33,052 nt of DNA. It comes from Anaerolineales bacterium HSG24. GTDB lineage: Bacteria; Chloroflexota; Anaerolineae; 4572-78; J111. The first letter of the stretch is position 1. Every line of letters begins with the position of its first letter. Shown here piece by piece: positions 1-7,495 of the stretch. The notes under the pieces are model-generated. The model worked only from the letters and a program-made list of their open reading frames with translations, made no database searches and had not been told where the DNA came from. The DNA lies in contig JAUCGB010000042.1 in NCBI GenBank assembly GCA_030377895.1, positions 1 to 33,052 of the forward strand, written 5' to 3'. The translations under genes were made by a program, and so were the position numbers.

Positions 1-11
1 ATAGCGTTCCC

Positions 12-104
12 TGTGGGCTACGGGCGAGGTAAGGCGGATGAAAGTTCTGATTTCAAACCATGATACTTGCCGCCTTACCTAGCCCCTACGTAATCTATCG
101 CCAT
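12..104. repeat. Palindromic intergenic repeat, family 5, copy 1
   Basis: The GC-rich arm GGGCGAGGTAAGGCGGAT and its counterpart GCCGCCTTACCTAGCCC flank a middle segment containing GTTCTGATTTCAAACCA. The same middle segment and arms recur at about 8690-8755, where the arms read GGGCGAGGCAAGGCGGAT and CCGCCTTGCCTAGCCC. Paired changes (T to C on one arm, A to G on the other) keep the stem intact. No gene is visible between this element and position 216. Confidence 0.75.
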
Positions 105-216
105 ACCTAATTTGTAAAGATGAAGTCTTTCATTTTGAACCATGTCCATTTGCCGTGAAAACGGTTATGAACCTCCCGTTTTGTGTAGTCCACAAGAATT
201 ATTATAGGAGTTTACC

Positions 217-423
217 ATGTGGGAAGATGTTATTGTTAACGAAGTACGTAGGGTTAGGGAAATGCATGCCCAACGGTTTAACTTTGATTTGCAAGCTATC
301 TTTGAGGACTTGAAAAGGCAGGAATTAGAAAGTGGTAGGGAGTTTGTTTCATTTGCACCCAAACCACCTATAATTATTTTGATTCCTAAAAAAGTGAATC
401 AACCAGAAACACAACCGTTTTAA
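217..423 (+). CDS. Small hypothetical protein, 68 aa (MWED...EVRRVRE type)
   Basis: The start is supported by a ribosome binding site TAGGAG (205-210) six bases before the ATG. The protein begins MWEDVIVNEVRRVREMHAQR, has a charged amphipathic helical half (residues 1-43) and a short beta/proline tail (FAPKPPIIILIPKK). From memory, small proteins with the pattern W/D-D-P/V-I-V-x-EVR-x-R-E-x-x-A-x-x-(F/Y)-N-(F/Y)-D-L are common as scattered cassettes in Chloroflexota and cyanobacteria. Their function is unknown to me. Some look like solitary antitoxins, but no toxin partner lies next to it. A terminator follows about 60 bases downstream, so it is probably a monocistronic unit. Confidence 0.7.
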   Translation: MWEDVIVNEVRRVREMHAQRFNFDLQAIFEDLKRQELESGREFVSFAPKPPIIILIPKKVNQPETQPF

Positions 424-484
424 ATCAATCAAATAACAAGGCTGGCGAGGGCGGGAGCGGGTTCCGTTTAGGTTAGCTAGAAAA

Positions 485-521
485 GGTGTTGGGTTGACGA
501 AGGAAACCCAACACCCTTTTT
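485..521 (+). terminator. Rho-independent terminator after the 68-aa gene
   Basis: An 11-bp perfect stem GGTGTTGGGTT (485-495) / AACCCAACACC (505-515) has a 9-base loop and is followed by TTTTT (517-521). It lies 62 bases downstream of the stop codon of the small gene at 217-423. Confidence 0.85.
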
Positions 522-529
522 GCATATCT

Positions 530-567
530 ACAAGGCAAACTGACTTTGCATGGTTGGTTTGCCTTGT
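530..567. repeat. Short inverted repeat
   Basis: ACAAGGCAAAC (530-540) and GTTTGCCTTGT (557-567) form a perfect 11-bp inverted repeat with a 16-base loop. It has no T-run and lies between the terminator and the 591-734 element. No function is assigned. Confidence 0.6.
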
Positions 568-590
568 ATTGATTTTTGTGGTGGTATGGA

Positions 591-734
591 CACTGGTTCC
601 GTTGAATGGGAAATAAAATTCTCCATTGGAAATAGCTTGTTTATTGATCCCAAATATCTCTACGAGATGATTATTGCGTCAAAATAGTGGCTTTTGAAGT
701 TGGATAAAAATTTTCCTACCCAACGGAACCAGTG
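591..734. mobile_element. MITE-like element with 14-bp perfect terminal inverted repeats
   Basis: CACTGGTTCCGTTG (591-604) is repeated inverted as CAACGGAACCAGTG (721-734). The similarity continues imperfectly inward for about 12 more bases. The 144-bp interior has no ORF of note. No second copy is seen in this window. The stretch from 735 to about 895 holds nothing I can identify. Confidence 0.6.
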
Positions 735-923
735 CCGCAAACATTAGACAAAAAGTAATTTTTCACGGTTCGCAAAAAATTATATTATGCTCGGTAGTAA
801 AGGCTGAGTTGTTCTATGGTGCAATGAAGAGTAATAATCCGAAGAAATCATTGGCAAAACAGCATCAATTTCAGCTATTTGACAATTTCCAATTTTGCTT
901 AAGTTATCCGCATGGAGGGGCAC

Positions 924-994
924 AGAGAAAAAGTAATTTATTTTTTCCTCTGTGCCCCTGTTTTAGTCTTTCATGAATCACTTTGTCGTCCCTA
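924..994. repeat. Family 3 (CACAGAG) repeat, diverged short copy
   Basis: CACAGAGAAAAAGTAATTTA, then CCTCTGTG, CCCTGTTTTAGTCTTTC and a degenerate end CTTTGTCG match the right half of the family 3 elements at 7013-7177 and 31473-31645. The terminal TACCCGACA of the intact copies is eroded here. Confidence 0.6.
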
Positions 995-1050
995 TTCAGA
1001 GATGACTCATTCGTGTCACCTAGATTAGCGGTCATATTCTGCCAAACGTT

Positions 1051-1066
1051 GTTAGGCAAGCCTAAC
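1051..1066. promoter_or_regulatory. Operator-like palindrome upstream of the metal ATPase
   Basis: GTTAGGCAAGCCTAAC is a perfect 7-bp inverted repeat with a 2-base centre, 87 bases before the ATPase start codon. The TTAGGC..GCCTAA shape resembles operators of DtxR/MntR-family metal sensors, but that is an inference from shape only. It lies about 40 bases upstream of the candidate -10 box. A second, weaker inverted repeat, GAGGT-N10-ACCTC (1111-1130), overlaps the expected transcription start. Confidence 0.4.
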
Positions 1067-1101
1067 ATCCCAACTTTGTATAGACTAAGATTGATTCAAT
1101 T

Positions 1102-1110
1102 TGTTATACT
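1102..1110 (+). promoter_or_regulatory. Candidate extended -10 promoter for the metal ATPase
   Basis: TGTTATACT gives a TGn extension plus TATACT. There is no convincing -35 box at the usual distance, so the promoter may be extended -10 or activator dependent. It lies 44 bases before the ATG at 1154. Confidence 0.4.
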
Positions 1111-1153
1111 GAGGTCAAACTATTAACCTCACGTAACAAATAGGAGTAATACA

Positions 1154-3187
1154 ATGGCAATTACAAGTCAGTTGGGATATAGAGCAATTGAGGATAACTC
1201 AAGTTTCAGTCCACGCGACCTGCTCCGTGGTTGGTGGGACAAGTTGGAACTAGCCTTCACCCTGATAACGCTGGTGACGATGATAGCGGCTTTGGTTGCA
1301 GGACGCTACGGGGCCTTGGCCTGGGTCAGTAATGGGCTGTATCTGGTAGCTTATTTGACTGGCGGCTGGTTTGGCCTGAAAAGCGGTCTGGCCTCGTTAC
1401 AAAAATGGACGATTGATGTTGATCTGTTGATGATTCTGGCCGCGTTGGGTGCGGCATACGTCGGCGCACCCTTCGAGGGAGCTATGCTGTTGTTCCTCTT
1501 CTCGCTATCAAACGTATTGCAAGATTACGCCTTAGATCGCACTCGGAACGCCATCAAATCACTGATGTCCCTCCGTCCCGATCAAGCTCTGGTTCGGCGA
1601 AATGGGCGAGAGATGGTTTTGCCTTTGGAGGCGGTGGCCCTTGGAGATCGTTTCATCATCAAACCGGGCGACCGGATTCCGTTGGATGGACGACTTGTTG
1701 ACGGCTCTAGCACGGTTGACCAAGCCTCTATCACTGGCGAGTCGTTGCCAGTCTTAAAAACGGTCGGCGAGACGGTTTTTGCCGGAACCATTAACAAAAA
1801 TGGCTATTTTGAGGCGGAAGTAATCCATTTAGCCCATGATTCAACCATCGCCAAACTGATTACCTTGGTCGAGGAGGCTCGCAGTCAAAAGGCCAAAACA
1901 CAACGGTTTCTCGACACAGCAGAGCAGTATTATGCCATCGGCGTAATTCTTTTTACCGTTTTGATGATTTTAGTTCCTGTGATGTGGGGTAGTGAATCGT
2001 TTGAGATGGCCTTTTATCGGGCCATGACCGTCATGGTGGCTGCTTCGCCATGTGCCTTGATTATCAGCACCCCGGCTGCGATTTTGTCGGCCATTGGAAA
2101 TGGCGCTCGGCAGGGCATCCTCTTTAAGGGCGGAGCGCATGTTGAGCAGGCGGCGCAAGTCAAGGTGGTGGCCTTCGACAAAACCGGCACGCTGACGCAG
2201 GGGCAACCGATGGTGACGGACATTCAGCCCTGTATCACCGCTCCCTCGCCCATGTTGACCAAGCTAGGTTTCAGCCAAACCGATACTCAGACCCAACTGC
2301 TGGCTCTGGCCGCCTCGCTGGAGGTGAAGTCGGAGCATCCTTTGGGGCAGGCGATTGTTAGCAAGGCTGAACAACAAGAGTTGCCTCTAGTTGATGTGGT
2401 CGCGTTTCAGGCTGAAACGGGTCGCGGTATCGAGGCTGAAATCGACGGTCATCAATTTCGGGTTGGGAGTTCGCGCTACTTTGCCGGAATCGACATGGGA
2501 AACGAGGACATGGCTCAAGCGGTGATCGACCAGTTTCAACAAGCGGGTAAAACCTCGATTATCGTGGCCGAGATGGGGCAGACTGACCAACCAGCGCAGG
2601 TGTTGGGCGTGGTGGCAATTGCCGACACCGTGCGAGAGCGGTCGAGCGAGGTGGTGCAATCCCTCAGGGCGATGGGGGTTGAGCAGATAGTCATGCTAAC
2701 TGGCGACCAGCAACAGGTGGCCGAAACCATCGCCCAACAGGTGGGTGTGGATCAGGTCTATGCCGAACTTTTGCCGATTGATAAAGTGGCTCGGATGCGG
2801 GAGTTGCAAGCCAAATATGGGGCCGTCGCTATGGTCGGAGATGGAGTGAATGACGCGCCAGCTCTAGCTCAGGCGAATCTCGGTATCGCTATGGGCGCTG
2901 GGGGAAGTGATGTGGCCCTAGAGACGGCTGATGTGGTTCTTCTGGCCGACGAACTGCGGAACATTCCTTACCTACTGGCTCTGAGCCAACGGACTCGCCG
3001 CACCTTGTTCGTCAATTTGGCCTTTGCCCTAGCCATGATTATGTTGATGATTGGGGCAATCTTTACGATTGACTTACCTCTGCCCTTAGCCGTACTTGGG
3101 CATGAAGGTGGCACGGTGTTGGTGGTCTTAAATGGGCTAACGTTGCTGTTTTATCGGGCCAATTTCGCCACACCACCAAAAAAATAA
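1154..3187 (+). CDS. P1B-4-type heavy-metal translocating P-type ATPase
   Basis: A 677-aa inner-membrane pump that uses ATP to export a divalent transition metal. Visible motifs: actuator loop TGES (194-197), SPC metal-binding motif in the transmembrane helix (298-300), phosphorylation site DKTGTLT (342-348), HP of the nucleotide domain (395-396), TGD (516-518), GDGVND (562-567) and HEGGT in the last helical pair (650-654). SPC plus HEGG(T/S), with no N-terminal CxxC metal-binding domain, is the signature of subgroup P1B-4 (CoaT/CtpD/PfeT-like). Known members move Co2+, Fe2+ or Zn2+, and the sequence does not settle which. The start has AGGAG about eight bases upstream. The gene stands alone, with an operator-like palindrome in front (1051-1066), so metal-responsive control is likely. 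The next 300 bases are repeats. Confidence 0.95.
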   Translation: MAITSQLGYRAIEDNSSFSPRDLLRGWWDKLELAFTLITLVTMIAALVAGRYGALAWVSNGLYLVAYLTGGWFGLKSGLASLQKWTIDVDLLMILAALGAAYVGAPFEGAMLLFLFSLSNVLQDYALDRTRNAIKSLMSLRPDQALVRRNGREMVLPLEAVALGDRFIIKPGDRIPLDGRLVDGSSTVDQASITGESLPVLKTVGETVFAGTINKNGYFEAEVIHLAHDSTIAKLITLVEEARSQKAKTQRFLDTAEQYYAIGVILFTVLMILVPVMWGSESFEMAFYRAMTVMVAASPCALIISTPAAILSAIGNGARQGILFKGGAHVEQAAQVKVVAFDKTGTLTQGQPMVTDIQPCITAPSPMLTKLGFSQTDTQTQLLALAASLEVKSEHPLGQAIVSKAEQQELPLVDVVAFQAETGRGIEAEIDGHQFRVGSSRYFAGIDMGNEDMAQAVIDQFQQAGKTSIIVAEMGQTDQPAQVLGVVAIADTVRERSSEVVQSLRAMGVEQIVMLTGDQQQVAETIAQQVGVDQVYAELLPIDKVARMRELQAKYGAVAMVGDGVNDAPALAQANLGIAMGAGGSDVALETADVVLLADELRNIPYLLALSQRTRRTLFVNLAFALAMIMLMIGAIFTIDLPLPLAVLGHEGGTVLVVLNGLTLLFYRANFATPPKK

Positions 3188-3219
3188 ATCTCCCACGATT
3201 AATGGAGGGTCGGCTTCTA

Positions 3220-3379
3220 CAGTCTTTCAGATAATCTTTTTCAGGTTATTGTCACGCTACAAGCGTGACCTCCAATTATCGTAGGTGACGCTTGTAGCGT
3301 CACGTGAAATTTACCAACCTTCCCGCAAGTTCTAAACTTGCGGGAAGGTAACGGCTGAAAATGTTTATCTGAACATCTA
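3220..3379. mobile_element. Family 1 MITE-like element, copy A (160 bp, expanded)
   Basis: Ends read CAGTCTTTCAGATAA and (inverse) TAGATGTTCAGATAA, with TA on both outer sides (3218-3219 and 3380-3381). The core hairpin is CCTTCCCGCAAGTT / AACTTGCGGGAAGG. Relative to the 98-bp copies it carries about 60 extra bases, including CACGCTACAAGCGTG and GTGACGCTTGTAGCGTCAC. GTGACGCTTGTAGCGTCACG also follows directly outside the element (3383-3402), so a second palindrome family has invaded here. Confidence 0.8.
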
Positions 3380-3382
3380 TAG

Positions 3383-3402
3383 GTGACGCTTGTAGCGTCA
3401 CG
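3383..3402. repeat. Palindrome GTGACGCTTGTAGCGTCACG, second copy
   Basis: The palindromic sequence GTGACGCTTGTAGCGTCACG is present here and at about 3285-3304, 98 bases apart, each followed by TGAA. A related inverted form, TGTCACGCTACAAGCGTGAC, lies at about 3250-3269. Confidence 0.7.
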
Positions 3403-3438
3403 TGAATTTTTTTTCTGAAGGGCTGTAGCCGACATGTC

Positions 3439-3481
3439 TCCCCCCTTGTTCCCAATCTCCAGATTGGGAACAAGGGGACAA
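3439..3481. repeat. Palindromic repeat TTGTTCCCAATCT (family 6)
   Basis: CCCCCTTGTTCCCAATCT and AGATTGGGAACAAGGGG form a long hairpin with a CC centre. The same GTTCCCAATCTGGAGATTGGGAAC motif appears at 5229-5259 and its outer part again near 5340. It lies just beyond the 3' end of hutH and may act as a transcript-end hairpin, but it has no T-run. Confidence 0.7.
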
Positions 3482-3489
3482 CTCCATGT

Positions 3490-5079
3490 TTATCCGCGTT
3501 TATCCGTGTCCCACACATCTTCAACCACTTGATTAACTACCCGCACAATCTCCTCCGATTCAACTAGTTTCCTAACAGTTCGTATGAGCGGATACATCAG
3601 CACATCCTGCTCCAAAAATGGCACATGCTGGCGAATTAAATCGTAAGCTGGTTGTGTGCCTCGCCCCAACTGCGCCCCATCAGCCAACTGCGCCTTGCGG
3701 AAGTCGATGCCCTGCGCGGCAGCCATCAACTCAATCGCCAAAATATGGGTCACGTTCTGGTTGATTTGGCGAGTCTGTAAGGCGGCGGTACAACCCATGC
3801 TTACATGGTCTTCCACGTTGGCCGAGGTGGGGATGGTATCGACACTGGCCGGATGAGCCAGCACCTTGTTCTCGGTGGCCAGCGCGGCGGCGGTGTATTG
3901 AGTAATCATAAAGCCGGAGTTCAGACCGCCCTCTTTAATCAAAAAAGCGGGCAAAACCTGAGAGTTACTAGCCTCGTCGGTCAGCCGCATGAGCCGCCGC
4001 TCGGCGATGTTGCCCAGCTCGGTAATAGCCATGCTCAGGTAATCCATAGCAATCGCCAACGGTTCGCCATGAAAATTACCGCCCGATAGAACTGTAATTT
4101 CATCGGTTTCCTCATCAATAAAGAGCAGAGGGTTATCGGTGACGACATTCAGTTCAATCCCAATCACCCACCGAGCATAGGCGATGGCATCTCGTATCGC
4201 GCCATGCACTTGGGGGATACAGCGCAGGGTATAGGCATCTTGCACGTTGCGCGGGTCATGGTGACGGGTGAAGTCGCTATCGGCCAGAACTGCTCGCAGA
4301 TAGGCGGCACAGTTTAACTGGCGAGGGTAGGGGCGCAGTTGATGAATCCGGTCATCAAAAGCCAATGTTGTACCATGTAATGCCTCTAGGCTGAGACAAC
4401 CGGCAATATCTGCCACTCGACTCAACAGGCGAGCGCGGTAGACCTCCAGCGCGCCCAGGGCACACATAATCGCCGTGCCATTGGTCAAGGCCAGCCCCTC
4501 TTTGGCCGCTAACACAATCGGCTGGAGGTTGGTCTGCTGTAGCACCTCTGCCCCGCTTAAGGTTTGGCCTTGATACTCCGCCTCGCCCTCGCCAATAATC
4601 ACCAAACTCATGTGAGCCAAGGGGGCTAAATCACCACTGGCTCCCAGCGACCCTTTTTCGGGGATGATGGGATGGATGCCCAGATTCAGCATGTCGAGCA
4701 GGCGTTGGAGCGTTTCCAAGCGAATGCCCGAATATCCACGGGCGAGGGTGTTGGCTCGAATCAGCATGATGGCGCGGGTGGTCGGCACATCAAACGGGTC
4801 ACCCGTGCCAACGGCATGGCTGATGATGATATTCCGTTGTAGCTTCCGCACTTGCTCCGGCGGGATGAGCCGATCTTTGAACGCACCAAATCCGGTGGTA
4901 ATCCCGTAGGCGATGGTTCCTTCATCTAAAAGCTGTTGCACCGCGTCTGCGGCCCGATTCACTTGCTCCGTGGCGGCCTCGGTTAGCTCTACCTTGGGCA
5001 CGCTCGGCTCGCCGTAAGCCACAGCGATCACTTGATCAATCGTCAGATTCTGCCCGTCAAGGTAAATTATTTGGGTCAT
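3490..5079 (-). CDS. hutH: Histidine ammonia-lyase
   Basis: Converts L-histidine to trans-urocanate and ammonia in the cytoplasm, the first step of histidine degradation. The 529-aa protein has the catalytic Tyr loop YGITTGFG (58-65) and the GSLGASGDLAPLAH segment (143-156), whose Ala-Ser-Gly (147-149) cyclises to the MIO electrophile. NVVTDNPLLF and NFHGEPLA are further family signatures. I chose the ATG at 5079 (MTQIIYLDG) because AAGGAA lies seven bases before it. An ATG 15 bases upstream has no such site. No hutU, hutI or hutG is in the window, so the downstream pathway must be elsewhere, or the product is used otherwise. The last residues (DTDKRG) and the stop are read from a repeat-like sequence also found at the dprA 3' end. 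Confidence 0.95.
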   Translation of the reverse strand: MTQIIYLDGQNLTIDQVIAVAYGEPSVPKVELTEAATEQVNRAADAVQQLLDEGTIAYGITTGFGAFKDRLIPPEQVRKLQRNIIISHAVGTGDPFDVPTTRAIMLIRANTLARGYSGIRLETLQRLLDMLNLGIHPIIPEKGSLGASGDLAPLAHMSLVIIGEGEAEYQGQTLSGAEVLQQTNLQPIVLAAKEGLALTNGTAIMCALGALEVYRARLLSRVADIAGCLSLEALHGTTLAFDDRIHQLRPYPRQLNCAAYLRAVLADSDFTRHHDPRNVQDAYTLRCIPQVHGAIRDAIAYARWVIGIELNVVTDNPLLFIDEETDEITVLSGGNFHGEPLAIAMDYLSMAITELGNIAERRLMRLTDEASNSQVLPAFLIKEGGLNSGFMITQYTAAALATENKVLAHPASVDTIPTSANVEDHVSMGCTAALQTRQINQNVTHILAIELMAAAQGIDFRKAQLADGAQLGRGTQPAYDLIRQHVPFLEQDVLMYPLIRTVRKLVESEEIVRVVNQVVEDVWDTDKRG

Positions 5080-5103
5080 TGGTGTTTCCTTCATATTAGG
5101 AAC

Positions 5104-5195
5104 ATAAGTATCAACTTAACGTTTGTAGTAGGCGATTTATCGCCCTCAAAGGCACTGAAGTGCCTACTACAAACTTTTTAAGTTGACAGTCATGA
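5104..5195. repeat. Family 8 inverted-repeat element, uninterrupted copy
   Basis: Arms TCAACTTAACGTTTGTAGTA (from 5111) and TACTACAAACTTTTTAAGTT (from 5166) flank GCGATTTATCGCC and GGCACTGAAGTGCC mini-hairpins. In reverse orientation it aligns with 15452-15638, where the same sequence is split by a family 1 element. This copy is therefore the natural empty site. It lies between hutH and hisS. Confidence 0.8.
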
Positions 5196-5228
5196 TATTA
5201 GAAATGAGTGTCCAGAAATGGTCGATTC

Positions 5229-5359
5229 CGCCCTCGTTCCCAATCTGGAGATTGGGAACGTATTTGCCATAGAAACTCTGTTTCTGGCATGTTGCAAGTC
5301 GCAAACAGAGTTGCTTGAGCAAGTGTGTTTCCAAACCCAGTTTGGGAACAAGGGGGCTG
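5229..5359. repeat. Composite family 6 palindromes
   Basis: GTTCCCAATCTGGAGATTGG and its completion GGAAC form a near-perfect hairpin. They are followed by AAACTCTGTTTCTGG / GCAAACAGAGTTGC and then by CCAAACCCAGTTTGGGAACA. The right end repeats the GGGAACAAGGGGG end seen at 3467-3477. The block fills the space just downstream of hisS. Confidence 0.6.
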
Positions 5360-5371
5360 AATGATTATTAA

Positions 5372-6976
5372 TCATTCAGCACTAGCCAACCACTCTTTTA
5401 TGGTTGTAACTACTTCGGCGCGTTTAACCTGTTGTTGTTCCTTTGAAGCCATATTTCTAATCGTTACTTGCTCATTTGCTAACTCATCAGGCCCAATAAC
5501 CACCACTAATGGAATATCTTTGCTATTAGCATACCCCATCTGGTCACGTAATGGGTGTTTATCGAAGTACATCTCGGTCTTTACCCCTGCTTGACGAAGC
5601 ATATTTGCCACATTGAGACATTCAGCAACAGTTGTTTCATCGAAATAAGAGATTAACACCTGAGAAACAGTACTCCTCACATTTGGAGGAAACATGTCCA
5701 TATCTTCCATTACATCAATGATCCGCTCAATGCCGATAGTCGTACCTGTGGCGGGGTAACTCCGGTCAACAAACATTCCGACCAATTCATCAAAGCGTCC
5801 TCCGCCTGTAATACTGCCAATTTTCGGTTCTTTAACCACCGTCTCAAAGATTGGGCCGGTATAATATTCCAAACCGCGTACCATTGAGAAATCAACCACA
5901 TAATATTGTTCAGGAATACCCAAATTTTCAAGGTAACCTGTCATCTCTTCCAGTTCAGAAATTCCCTCTAAGGCAGTGGGTGAGTCAGCCAGTTTTTTCC
6001 GCAATTCTGCCAAGACTATCCGATTTGGGCCTGAAATTTGCAATAAAGAAAGTAGCTTTGAAACCACAGGATCAGGAATTAATTCAACATCCTCCTGATA
6101 GACATTCCGTAATGTATCGACACATTGCCCCACGATTCTGTTGGCTTCCTCTTGCACATCTTTGGGTTTAATGGTTGTCTTATCAATTACCTCAACTACC
6201 GCTAAAAGCTCAGGAGTCATCGCTTGAACAACCTCATCAGGCAATTTCTGTTTTTCTAAGTCACTCGCTAGATGATTAGCCTCTAATTTGTTTTGAAGCA
6301 GTAAGCGGGTTGAACGAACCAGTTTTTGAATAATATCAGAAGGCAAACCAACCGACTTTAGCTCCCGCTCAACGCCTGTAATACCAATTTTGCCAATCTT
6401 ATCAATAGAGCGATACAAACCGCCCAAGACAGTATCGGGTACTCCAGCAAATTGACCGATTCCTTTCAAAATTTTACGGTGGTTAATGTTGATGACAAAA
6501 TTTTTGAAGCCGAGTCGAGCTAGGATTTCATAAATCACATTGACTATTTCTGCATCAGCCAAAATACTACTACTGCCTACTGTGTCAGCATCACATTGAT
6601 AAAACTCCCGATAACGTCCCTTTTGCGGACGGTCTGCTCGCCATACTGGGGCAATCTGATACCGTTTGAACGGTTTGGTGATTTTGGGATACATGGCCAA
6701 CATCCGGCACAATGGTACAGAAAGGTCATATCTAAGTGATATATCCTCTTTTGTGCCTGAGCCATAGGTCGCATTATAGATTAGTCGTTCCGCGTCAGGG
6801 CCATATTTTCCTTTTAATGTTTCGCTCATTTCAATCGCTGGTGTTTGTAATGGTTCAAAACTAAACGATTCAAAAACAGTTTTAATCACATCAATCACAT
6901 ACTGCCGTTTAATCATCTGTCGGGGTAATACATCCCGCATACCAGCTGGGATACGGGGTTTTGCTTTCTTAGCCAT
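5372..6976 (-). CDS. hisS: Histidyl-tRNA synthetase, long form
   Basis: Charges tRNA-His with histidine in the cytoplasm (class II synthetase). At 534 aa it is about 110 residues longer than the usual 420-aa bacterial enzyme and resembles the archaeal/eukaryote-like architecture. Motif 2 is FKRYQIAPVWRADRP through REFYQCDAD (103-131). The histidine-binding HisA-like motif is RGLEYYTGPIFE (367-378) and is followed by GGGRFDELVG (391-400). The C-terminal anticodon-binding domain spans about 437-534. A helical insertion with charged segments lies at about 205-345. The intact synthetase motifs and anticodon domain argue against a HisZ-type paralogue. AAGGAG precedes the ATG. Two tRNA-His genes lie just upstream on the same strand but have their own terminator. 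Confidence 0.93.
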   Translation of the reverse strand: MAKKAKPRIPAGMRDVLPRQMIKRQYVIDVIKTVFESFSFEPLQTPAIEMSETLKGKYGPDAERLIYNATYGSGTKEDISLRYDLSVPLCRMLAMYPKITKPFKRYQIAPVWRADRPQKGRYREFYQCDADTVGSSSILADAEIVNVIYEILARLGFKNFVININHRKILKGIGQFAGVPDTVLGGLYRSIDKIGKIGITGVERELKSVGLPSDIIQKLVRSTRLLLQNKLEANHLASDLEKQKLPDEVVQAMTPELLAVVEVIDKTTIKPKDVQEEANRIVGQCVDTLRNVYQEDVELIPDPVVSKLLSLLQISGPNRIVLAELRKKLADSPTALEGISELEEMTGYLENLGIPEQYYVVDFSMVRGLEYYTGPIFETVVKEPKIGSITGGGRFDELVGMFVDRSYPATGTTIGIERIIDVMEDMDMFPPNVRSTVSQVLISYFDETTVAECLNVANMLRQAGVKTEMYFDKHPLRDQMGYANSKDIPLVVVIGPDELANEQVTIRNMASKEQQQVKRAEVVTTIKEWLASAE

Positions 6977-7012
6977 TAAAAATGCTCCTTAAGTTTTTTC
7001 TTATGATCTCAG

Positions 7013-7177
7013 TACCCGACAGAAAAGTTAGCAAAAACTAATTAGCACAGAGTTTCACAGAGGAACACAGAGTTTCACAGAGAAAAAGCTAATTATTCTT
7101 TCCTCTGTGTTCCTCTGTGCGTCTCTGTGAAACTCTGTGTTACTGTTTTAGCTTTTCCTAAACCAGTTTGTCGGGTA
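7013..7177. mobile_element. Family 3 (CACAGAG) element, intact copy
   Basis: Terminal inverted repeats are TACCCGACA (7013-7021) and TGTCGGGTA (7169-7177). If the outer TA is a target duplication, the element itself is CCCGACA...TGTCGGG. Inside are CACAGAGTTTCACAGAGGAA units and their inverse, TCCTCTGTGTTCCTCTGTG, which form one long imperfect hairpin. It sits in the 5' region of hisS, between the hisS start and the tRNA terminator. Related copies are at 31473-31645 (intact), 8807-9105 (split) and 924-994 (eroded). Confidence 0.8.
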
Positions 7178-7195
7178 GCAAGCCTATGATTCGCT

Positions 7196-7231
7196 AACAA
7201 AAACAAAAGCGTGGAGGTTGCCTCCACGCTT
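7196..7231 (-). terminator. Terminator of the tRNA-His pair
   Basis: Read on the minus strand, AAGCGTGGAGG - CAA - CCTCCACGCTT is a perfect 11-bp stem followed by TTGTTTTTGTT. It lies 47 bases after the 3' end of the second tRNA-His and upstream of hisS, so the tRNAs and hisS look like separate transcripts. Confidence 0.8.
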
Positions 7232-7277
7232 GAAACTTCTTCTTACAAAATTGGCCTATTTTTAGGGCAAGATAAGA

Positions 7278-7350
7278 GGTGAACGACGGGACTTGAACCC
7301 GCAACCCTTAGTTCCACAAACTAATGCTCTACCATTGAGCTACGCTCACC
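7278..7350 (-). tRNA. tRNA-His (anticodon GTG), copy 2
   Basis: The cloverleaf can be drawn by eye. It has an acceptor stem with the extra G(-1) opposite C73 that is diagnostic of tRNA-His, a D-arm GCTC-AATGGTA-GAGC, and an anticodon arm TTAGT-TTGTGGA-ACTAA giving GTG. The T-arm is GCGGG-TTCAAGT-CCCGT. CCA is not encoded. It is nearly identical to the copy 10 bases upstream. Confidence 0.95.
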
Positions 7351-7359
7351 ATATAATAG

Positions 7360-7432
7360 GGTGGATGACGGGGATCGAACCCGCAACCTTTAGTTCCACA
7401 GACTAATGCTCTACCATTGAGCTACATCCACC
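7360..7432 (-). tRNA. tRNA-His (anticodon GTG), copy 1
   Basis: Same architecture as the neighbouring copy: G(-1):C73, D-arm GCTC-AATGGTA-GAGC, anticodon arm TTAGT-CTGTGGA-ACTAA with GTG, and T-loop TTCGATC. CCA is not encoded. This is the promoter-proximal gene of the pair. The two copies differ at a handful of positions, mainly in the acceptor stem and T-arm, and the changes mostly preserve pairing. Confidence 0.95.
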
Positions 7433-7444
7433 ACACTACCTAGA

Positions 7445-7472
7445 AGTATATCACACTATTTTTCTGATGCAA
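7445..7472 (-). promoter_or_regulatory. Sigma70-type promoter of the tRNA-His pair
   Basis: On the minus strand, TTGCAT (7472-7467), a 16-base spacer and TATACT (7450-7445). The -10 box ends 12 bases before the 5' end of the first tRNA-His. Confidence 0.75.
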
Positions 7473-7495
7473 AATTATCATCTCGAAATTTTTGG

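Noticed and set aside
1091..1110. TTGATT and TATACT as a -35/-10 pair upstream of the metal ATPase
   Set aside because: The spacer is only eight bases, so only the extended -10 is kept.
3241..3524. Short minus-strand frames between the ATPase and hutH
   Set aside because: They read through the palindromic repeats at 3220-3481 and have no start signals.
5372..6976. HisZ (regulatory subunit of ATP phosphoribosyltransferase) instead of HisRS
   Set aside because: All synthetase motifs and the C-terminal anticodon domain are present.
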